From NCBI GenBank assembly GCA_963756425.1, contig CAVWNW010000019.1, forward strand, positions 434,001 to 498,000: a stretch of DNA of 64,000 nucleotides. The letters are read 5' to 3'. The position numbers were made by a program, and so were the translations under genes. This DNA is from DASQUK01 sp963756425. Its GTDB lineage: Bacteria > Actinomycetota > Acidimicrobiia > Acidimicrobiales > VFJN01. Each line of letters begins with the position of its first letter. The stretch's first letter is position 1. The notes beneath the pieces were generated by a model. The model saw only the letters and a program-made list of their open reading frames with translations, was not told the origin of the DNA and did not search any database. Shown here one piece after another: positions 59,255-64,000 of the stretch.

Positions 59255-59977
59255 CTAGATCCGCGCGACGACGAGCGCCGCGGCCAGCACCGGGAGGCCC
59301 CAGGACAGGGTGCGCAGGGCCGCCTCGGGTGGGTCGAGCAGGAGCTCCTCATGGGCCCGGCGCTCGCTGCCGTCCCGCAGGTCGAGCGTGACGTCGATCC
59401 GGTTCGTCTGCCGGCGAACGAAGCGCACGCTGCTGCTCAGGCTCCGTTGCGCCCTGGACACGGCGTAGGCGGCCGCGGCGGCGAGCACCGCCGGCACCCG
59501 GAGCCGTTCGGCCTGGGCGACGTACGCCGTCAGCACCGGAAACGCACCCCACGCGACCGCGAACATGGCGTCGGTGTGGAACCGTCCGTGGAGCAGCTCG
59601 AGGTTGTATGCAGCCACCAGGAACGCACCCACCACCACGAACGGGACCAGCACGAGCCCGACGCGGGTCACGCCGACGATCCCGATGGCGACGGCGCCGG
59701 CCAGGGCGACGGCTGCGGCGGCGGCGAGCACCGACGAGGGGATCGACGTCCGCAGGGGGCGGCCGTTCAGCTCGTCCAACGCGTGCGCGGCGATCCCGAC
59801 GGCGAGGAAGAAGGCGAGCAGCGTGGCGACGAGCCGCTCGGCGTCGAGGTGCGGCGCCAGGGCAGCGCCGATCGCCACGTACGACAGATGCCACGCGGTG
59901 TACGGCGGGTGCAGGAGTGTCCACCAGTCGCCGGCGCGGCCGGTCGCGGCGTAGAACGCGGGGCGACGCTCAGCCAT
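59255..59977 (-). CDS. UbiA-like membrane protein with degenerate prenyl-diphosphate motifs
   Basis: 240 residues. Six or seven membrane helices in the UbiA layout; HPPYTAWHLSYVAIGAALAP at the start and AAHALDELNGRPLRTSIPSS (~64-83) stand where UbiA enzymes have NDxxDxxxD followed by R(P)LPSG. Only a D/E pair remains there, so catalysis of prenyl transfer to a ring is doubtful; a related specialised function (for example an archaeal-like or quinone-tail step) is possible. The methyltransferase upstream overlaps it by eight bases, giving a menaquinone/isoprenoid context. Confidence 0.65.
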   Translation of the reverse strand: MAERRPAFYAATGRAGDWWTLLHPPYTAWHLSYVAIGAALAPHLDAERLVATLLAFFLAVGIAAHALDELNGRPLRTSIPSSVLAAAAAVALAGAVAIGIVGVTRVGLVLVPFVVVGAFLVAAYNLELLHGRFHTDAMFAVAWGAFPVLTAYVAQAERLRVPAVLAAAAAYAVSRAQRSLSSSVRFVRRQTNRIDVTLDLRDGSERRAHEELLLDPPEAALRTLSWGLPVLAAALVVARI

Positions 59978-60707
59978 CGGTGCGGCGCCCCCACATCACC
60001 ACTCCGCCCCCGAGGCTCATGAGGCGGATGCCGATGTCGGAGATGCCGGCCCGCTGCCACGCTTCGATGGTCCAGGCGTCGGAGTAGCGGTCGTAGTGGG
60101 CCGAGATGCTCGGGCCGAGGAAGCGGCCGACGCGGTACCACTCCCTGCCTCCCAGCGCTCCCAGGACCGGCAGGCCGACGCGCGTGTAGAGCCACCAGGC
60201 GCCGCGCAGCAGGGGTTGCGGTGGGACGTGGAACTCCAGGCTGGCGATGGCGCCGCCCGGTCGCACGACGCGTGCGAGCTCGGCGATCGTCGCCGCCGGG
60301 TCGGCGACGTAGCGCAACAGGTAGGTGAAGGTCAGCGCGTCGAACGTGGCATCCGGGAACGGGAGCTGTTCGGCCTGGCCCGACACGAGCGCGATCTGCG
60401 TCTGCAGGCCCTCCCGCCGGACCGCCGCCACGCCCCGCCGTAGCATCGCCTCGGTGATGTCAATCCCGGTGACGCGGGCGTCGGTCCGGCGGGCGAGCTG
60501 GACGGCGACGCCCGCAGTGCCGGTGGCCACGTCGAGCACGGTCGTCGGGCCGGCGTCGACGACGCTGTCGACCATTGCCCGGCGCCACCGTCGGTTCTGT
60601 CCGAACGACAGTGCCTCCGCGAGCAGGTCGTAGCGCTGGGGCAGGCCCTGGAAGAGCTGCTGCGCGAATCTGGTGGGATCCTGACGCGACCGGGTCAGCA
60701 CAGGCAC
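59970..60707 (-). CDS. UbiE/MenG-like methyltransferase
   Basis: 245 residues, class I SAM methyltransferase. N-terminal FQGLPQRYDLLAEALSFGQN (the ubiE-type YD motif), SAM loop TVLDVATGTAGVAVQ (~56-70), GIDITEAMLRRGV and the ADPAATIAELARVVRPGG helix. The pattern fits demethylmenaquinone C-methyltransferases. GTG 60707 is the start. It overlaps the UbiA-like gene and is divergent from a geranylgeranyl reductase, suggesting a role in menaquinone or isoprenoid lipid maturation; that step is inference. Confidence 0.88.
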   Translation of the reverse strand: MPVLTRSRQDPTRFAQQLFQGLPQRYDLLAEALSFGQNRRWRRAMVDSVVDAGPTTVLDVATGTAGVAVQLARRTDARVTGIDITEAMLRRGVAAVRREGLQTQIALVSGQAEQLPFPDATFDALTFTYLLRYVADPAATIAELARVVRPGGAIASLEFHVPPQPLLRGAWWLYTRVGLPVLGALGGREWYRVGRFLGPSISAHYDRYSDAWTIEAWQRAGISDIGIRLMSLGGGVVMWGRRTDG

Positions 60708-60750
60708 CTCGCCATATCGGGCCGTTCGTCGACTCTACCTACGGAGCACG

Positions 60751-62016
60751 GTGGCGGCGGACCGGGTTGACGTCGCGGTGATCGGTGCCGGACCCGCCGG
60801 CAGCGTGGCCGCATTGGTGCTGGCCCGGGCGGGAGCCCGCGTCGCGCTGGTCGACAAGGCCGCGTTCCCCAGAGACAAGGCGTGCGGCGACCTCGTCGGT
60901 CCCCGGGGGCTACAGGTGCTCGACGACCTCGGCGTGCGGTTGGCGGGGACCGAGCGCGTCGGTGACATGCGCGTGGTCGGTCCCACCGGGCGGTCCGTCC
61001 GGCTGCCCTGCCGCCCTGGCCTGACCTACCCCGGCCATGGCGTCGCGCTCCCCCGGCTCGCGTTCGACGAGGCCCTCCGCACCGCCGCGCTGGACGCCGG
61101 CTGCGTCTCGCACACCGCCCGCGCCGGCGCCCCGATCCTCGACGGTGGCGCGTTGGCGGGCTTCGAGCTGTCGGACGGATCGCGCCTGCATGCCGACGCG
61201 GTCATCGGGGCCGACGGGGCGACCAGCCGGGTCGCGTCGGCCGCGGGCCTGGTCGACGAGCGCCGCGTGCTCTGGGGCTTCGCGCTGCGCGCCTACATCG
61301 ACACCCACGTGGAGCTGCCCACGATCGTGTTGTGGGACGAGGCCCGCTGGCGCGGCTTTCCCGGCTATGGCTGGCTGTTCCCCGGGCCCGGAGGTCGGGC
61401 GAACCTCGGCGTCGGCGTCGGCGTGCTCGGCGACAGGGCCGCGGCCGGGCGTGCGGCACGGTCGTTGGGCGCGTTCGTCGATGTACTCCGCCGCTTCGGG
61501 GTGCTCGACCGCGACGTGCGCCTCCCCCCTGGGCGGCTCGGCGGCTGGCTCAAGATGGGGATGGTGGGAACGATCCCGGCGCGCGGTCGCGTGCTGCTCG
61601 CCGGCGATGCGGCCGGTCTCGTCAACCCCCTCCAAGGCGAGGGGATATCGGAGGCGCTGGCCAGCGGGCGGGCGGCCGCCGAGGCCGTTCTCGCGTGCCC
61701 GGCGGCGCCGGCCGGGCGCTACCGCTCGTTCCTGGCGCAGCGCTACGCCGACTTCCACGGTGCCAACGCCGCCGTGCAGGCGGCACTCGTGAGCCGACCC
61801 GGGGTCGTCGCCGCGACCGGCCGGATGCTCACGGCCCCGGTCGTCGGCCGTGCGATCGCGGGTGGATGGGCCCTCTACTGGAACGAGCTCCTCGATGGCG
61901 CCACGCCCGGAGGCGCCCGCACGACCGCGGCGCTCGCCACCGCGATCGCGCGCACGGCGACGAGCCGCAGCCGCGTCCGGCGCTCGGTTACGAGCTCCCT
62001 CGCGACAGGATCGTAA
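60751..62016 (+). CDS. Geranylgeranyl reductase-family FAD oxidoreductase
   Basis: 421 residues. FAD Rossmann loop VAVIGAGPAGSVAALVLA (~8-25), FPRDKACGDLVGPRGLQ, the PGYGWLFPGPGGRANLG segment corresponding to the PxxYxWxFP motif, and the second FAD motif GDAAGLVNPLQGEGISEA. These enzymes saturate isoprenoid chains (menaquinone side chains, archaeal-type lipids, carotenoid-like). GTG 60751 with GGAG upstream. It is divergent from the MenG-like gene across 43 bases, and its 3' end overlaps the convergent thiolase gene by 29 bases. Confidence 0.92.
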   Translation: MAADRVDVAVIGAGPAGSVAALVLARAGARVALVDKAAFPRDKACGDLVGPRGLQVLDDLGVRLAGTERVGDMRVVGPTGRSVRLPCRPGLTYPGHGVALPRLAFDEALRTAALDAGCVSHTARAGAPILDGGALAGFELSDGSRLHADAVIGADGATSRVASAAGLVDERRVLWGFALRAYIDTHVELPTIVLWDEARWRGFPGYGWLFPGPGGRANLGVGVGVLGDRAAAGRAARSLGAFVDVLRRFGVLDRDVRLPPGRLGGWLKMGMVGTIPARGRVLLAGDAAGLVNPLQGEGISEALASGRAAAEAVLACPAAPAGRYRSFLAQRYADFHGANAAVQAALVSRPGVVAATGRMLTAPVVGRAIAGGWALYWNELLDGATPGGARTTAALATAIARTATSRSRVRRSVTSSLATGS

Positions 62017-63226
62017 CGACCGCCACCGCCTCCTCGCCCGACAGGTGGCCGCCGCTGTTCTGCGCGAGGGCCAGGCGGGCGCCGTCGACCTGGCGGGGAC
62101 CGCACCGGCCGCGCAGCTGGTCAGCGAGCTCCACGACCTGGGCCAGCCCGGTGGCCCCTACCGGATGCCCCCGCGACAACAGCCCTCCACTGGGGTTGAC
62201 GGGGCAACGCCCGCCGAGCCGGGTCACGCCGCCGGCCAGCAGTGCGGGGGCACCGCCCGCCTCGCACAGGCCGAGGTATTCGTACGTCCACAGCTCCGCC
62301 GGCGCCGCGGCGTCGTGGACCTCGACGACGTCGAGGTCGGCGGGTCCCACGCCGGCGGCCTGGTACGCGGCCGCCGCCGCCCGCCGGACGGCACCGTCGC
62401 TCTCGACGTCGCCTGTGCCGCCCGACCGCAGCGCACAGGCGTCGACCCGGACGGCGTCCGCCGCATCCCGTGTGTGCGCTCGCTCCTCGGAGCACACCAC
62501 GACCGCAGCGGCGCCGTCGGCGATCGGCGAGCACATGAGCAGCCGCAACGGCTCCGCGATCATCCGGCTGCCGAGGACCTCGTCGCCCGTCACCGGGCCG
62601 CGAAACTGCGCCCGCGGGTTGGACCACGCGTGTGCACGGTTCTTCACCGCCACCGCAGCGGCGTCGGTCGCCGAGCCGCCACCACGCGCGAAGAAGCGGC
62701 GGGCCATCCCGGCGTAGACATCCATCAGCGCCGACTGGACCGGCCCGCGGCCGGGGTCATCGCCCTCGTCGCTGCCGATTCCCAGCAGGTCGCGCTCCAC
62801 CTGGTCCCGGAGTGCCGGCATGTCGTCGAAATCGACCGCGGCGCTGAACACCGCCATGGTCCGCCGCTTGTCGGGGTTGGTCAGCTTCTCGGCGCCGACG
62901 GCCACGGCCACGCCGGCAGTGCCGGTTTCCACCGCCATGCAGGCCACCTGGAGTGCCGTCGACGCCGAGGCGCACGCGTTCTCGACGTTCATGATGGGGA
63001 TCCCGCCGAACCCGTAGCGATGGAACACCACCTGGCCGCGGATCATCTCCTGGCCCGTCAGCACACCCTCGCCCGCGTTGGCGAACACCACCATGTCGAC
63101 GTCGCTCGCGCTGAGGGCGGCATCGGCCAGCGCCTCGTCCACGGCCGCCGTCGCCAGCGAGCGGACCGTGCTCTCGGGCGCGAACCCGAACGGGGTCATC
63201 CCCGTGCCGACGATGTGCGCAGGCAC
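61988..63226 (-). CDS. Thiolase/lipid-transfer-type acetyl-CoA acetyltransferase
   Basis: 412 residues. Nucleophile Cys85 in IMNVENACASASTALQ, and GGLLSRGHPVGATGLAQ with the His. The terminal cysteine loop of classical thiolases is replaced by ALAQNSGGHLSGEEAVAVV, as in the SCP2-thiolase/lipid-transfer-like group found in sterol side-chain or long-chain acyl degradation. GTG 63226 is taken as start since it directly precedes the conserved AHIVGTGMTPFG strand. The stop lies inside the convergent reductase gene. Confidence 0.92.
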   Translation of the reverse strand: MPAHIVGTGMTPFGFAPESTVRSLATAAVDEALADAALSASDVDMVVFANAGEGVLTGQEMIRGQVVFHRYGFGGIPIMNVENACASASTALQVACMAVETGTAGVAVAVGAEKLTNPDKRRTMAVFSAAVDFDDMPALRDQVERDLLGIGSDEGDDPGRGPVQSALMDVYAGMARRFFARGGGSATDAAAVAVKNRAHAWSNPRAQFRGPVTGDEVLGSRMIAEPLRLLMCSPIADGAAAVVVCSEERAHTRDAADAVRVDACALRSGGTGDVESDGAVRRAAAAAYQAAGVGPADLDVVEVHDAAAPAELWTYEYLGLCEAGGAPALLAGGVTRLGGRCPVNPSGGLLSRGHPVGATGLAQVVELADQLRGRCGPRQVDGARLALAQNSGGHLSGEEAVAVVTILSRGSS

Positions 63227-63243
63227 GCGACCAATCTTGCTCG

Positions 63244-63291
63244 AACTTGTCGCCGTTAGCGACGCCATGGCCTCTCTAACGGCGGCAAGTT
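63244..63291. repeat. 48-bp CATG-centred palindrome, related to the one at 18.03 kb
   Basis: Arms 63244-63259 and 63276-63291 pair over 16 bp (one G-T); the core GCCATGGC (63264-63271) is itself palindromic and centred on the same axis. Arms share AACTTG(C/T)CGC(A/C)GT(T/A)A with the element at 18032-18083. It lies between the stop of the GlsB-type gene and the start of the thiolase gene. Confidence 0.8.
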
Positions 63292-63295
63292 TGGG

Positions 63296-63601
63296 TCAGG
63301 CCACGCGGCGGGTGCCGCCGAACCTCTTCATCGCCCAGGACGCAACCGCGACGACGATCACGGAGCCGATAATCGCGCCGATTATGCCGCCCCAGTCGAA
63401 CTTGTCCTCGTCACCGATGTTGAACAGGCCAGTGAAGATCAAATAGCCGACCACCGCACCGACGAGGCCGAGCGCGGCCGAGACCGCCCACGACCTCCAG
63501 CCGCTCATGCCCTCGAAGGCATCGTTGGGGATGAGCGCACGCCCAATGGCGCCAGCGACGAAGCCAAGGGCGAGCGCCGCAATGAAGCTGCCAACGTCCA
63601 T
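63296..63601 (-). CDS. GlsB/YeaQ/YmgE-family membrane protein
   Basis: 101 residues with three membrane segments: SFIAALALGFVAGAIGRALI, SWAVSAALGLVGAVVGYLIF and WGGIIGAIIGSVIVVAVASW. The Gly/Ala-rich helices and the GAIGR turn are family marks; function in other bacteria is tied to envelope stress and is unproven. ATG 63601 has GGAGGG six bases upstream. It is a second copy in the window, with low identity to the protein at 11899. A palindrome follows the stop. Confidence 0.88.
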   Translation of the reverse strand: MDVGSFIAALALGFVAGAIGRALIPNDAFEGMSGWRSWAVSAALGLVGAVVGYLIFTGLFNIGDEDKFDWGGIIGAIIGSVIVVAVASWAMKRFGGTRRVA

Positions 63602-63694
63602 GGAATTCCCTCCGGTTCCTGGGACGGTCGTTGCGCACCTACCAACGTCCGTCGCCGAAAGTCTCCCCGACAACGACGTCTACGACAATGGTCG

Positions 63695-64000
63695 TCAGTG
63701 CCGGGCCGTGCGCTCCTCCTCGAGGCCGAAGTAGTGCCGGATCCACGCCGAGCGCCGGGGCAGGATCCGCAGCACCGGCAGGGAGAAGACGAACTGCGAG
63801 ATGCTGCCGAGGCGCTCGTGGACCACGGCGTTCAGAGCGAGTGCGATGACGATCACCCGGCCGAGGATGAAGAACCATCCCAGCGTCACGATCGCCGCGC
63901 CGACGGCGCCGTAGAGCTCGGAGGCCCGCCCGATCTGGCCGGGTAGGTAGAACTGGCTGACCGCCTGCAGCCCGACGATCGTCGCAGCCACCAGCACCGC
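63695..64000 (-). CDS. YihY/BrkB-family membrane protein, C-terminal part (5' end outside window)
   Basis: The frame is open to the right edge, so only the last ~101 residues are here; GTG 63997 is an internal codon. The segment matches the C-terminus of YihY/BrkB (formerly 'ribonuclease BN'-like) integral membrane proteins: VGLQAVSQFYLPGQIGRASE, GAAIVTLGWFFILGRVIVI and a cytosolic tail. Function of the family is unsettled (transport or envelope integrity). A 93-base gap separates it from the GlsB-type gene, on the same strand. Confidence 0.8.
   Translation of the reverse strand, partial: AVLVAATIVGLQAVSQFYLPGQIGRASELYGAVGAAIVTLGWFFILGRVIVIALALNAVVHERLGSISQFVFSLPVLRILPRRSAWIRHYFGLEEERTARH

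Overview
This is a 64 kb stretch of very GC-rich chromosome from an actinobacterium. Support comes from a mycothiol S-conjugate amidase (Mca), a complete conservon operon (sensor kinase, roadblock, DUF742, GTPase), three F420/luciferase-like oxidoreductases, MmcQ/YjbR and many acyl-CoA enzymes. At least fourteen genes have a TANNNT box 6-9 bases before the start codon, which points to leaderless transcription. Together with GTG/TTG starts and GTGA/ATGA stop-start overlaps, this would fit an uncultured or environmental Acidimicrobiia-type lineage; the class is inference. I see no rRNA, tRNA, CRISPR array, prophage or insertion sequence. The window looks like ordinary chromosome.

Layout. 0-3.5 kb: tail of a DUF6351-like protein, a tandem repeat plus hairpin, a Mug-type DNA glycosylase with a remnant N-terminal domain, and an alkylsulfatase-like metallo-beta-lactamase protein. 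3.7-7.1 kb: the conservon, whose kinase gene carries an apparent one-base frameshift. 7.1-16.3 kb: mixed metabolism (LLM oxidoreductase, TesB-like thioesterase, amidase, GNAT, thiolase, secreted nuclease, YdjC deacetylase, SCP2 protein, Mca). 16.4-20.6 kb: membrane homeostasis: NfeD and an SPFH protein, then a two-repeat MgtE/SLC41-type cation transporter (frameshifted) with a cytosolic partner built of two PhoU-TrkA_C modules. 20.87-21.11 kb: two tandem paralogous 37-38-residue peptide genes that I do not recognise. 21.3-26.6 kb: VOC protein behind a LexA-like box, PEBP lipoprotein, acylphosphatase, membrane proteins, a nuclease/phosphatase and TetR. 26.7-43 kb: lipid/xenobiotic catabolism: TetR, SDRs, acyl-CoA dehydrogenases, acyl-CoA ligase, dienelactone hydrolase, thioesterase, aldo/keto reductase, epoxide hydrolase. 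42.8-44.8 kb: a COG4315 lipoprotein divergent from an ECF sigma/anti-sigma pair. 45.1-48.6 kb: a tightly coupled three-gene membrane operon containing an HTTM (gamma-carboxylase-like) protein. 49-55.6 kb: redox enzymes, a P460-like haem lipoprotein and an orphan NuoF-like subunit. 55.6-62 kb: a very large cyclase/AAA/TPR signalling protein (frameshifted), then an isoprenoid-quinone-like group (UbiA-like protein, MenG-like methyltransferase, divergent geranylgeranyl reductase). 62-64 kb: a second thiolase, a GlsB-type protein and the end of a BrkB protein.

The genes do not form one pathway. The strongest coherent units are the conservon, NfeD-SPFH, transporter plus TrkA_C partner, sigma/anti-sigma/lipoprotein, the HTTM trio and the quinone/isoprenoid group. 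The most novel-looking items are the micropeptide pair, the CATG-centred palindromes at 18.0 and 63.2 kb, the double palindrome between TetR and SDR at 27.3 kb, and the HTTM trio. Three genes have single-base frameshifts at GC runs, so either sequencing indels or real lesions are present.
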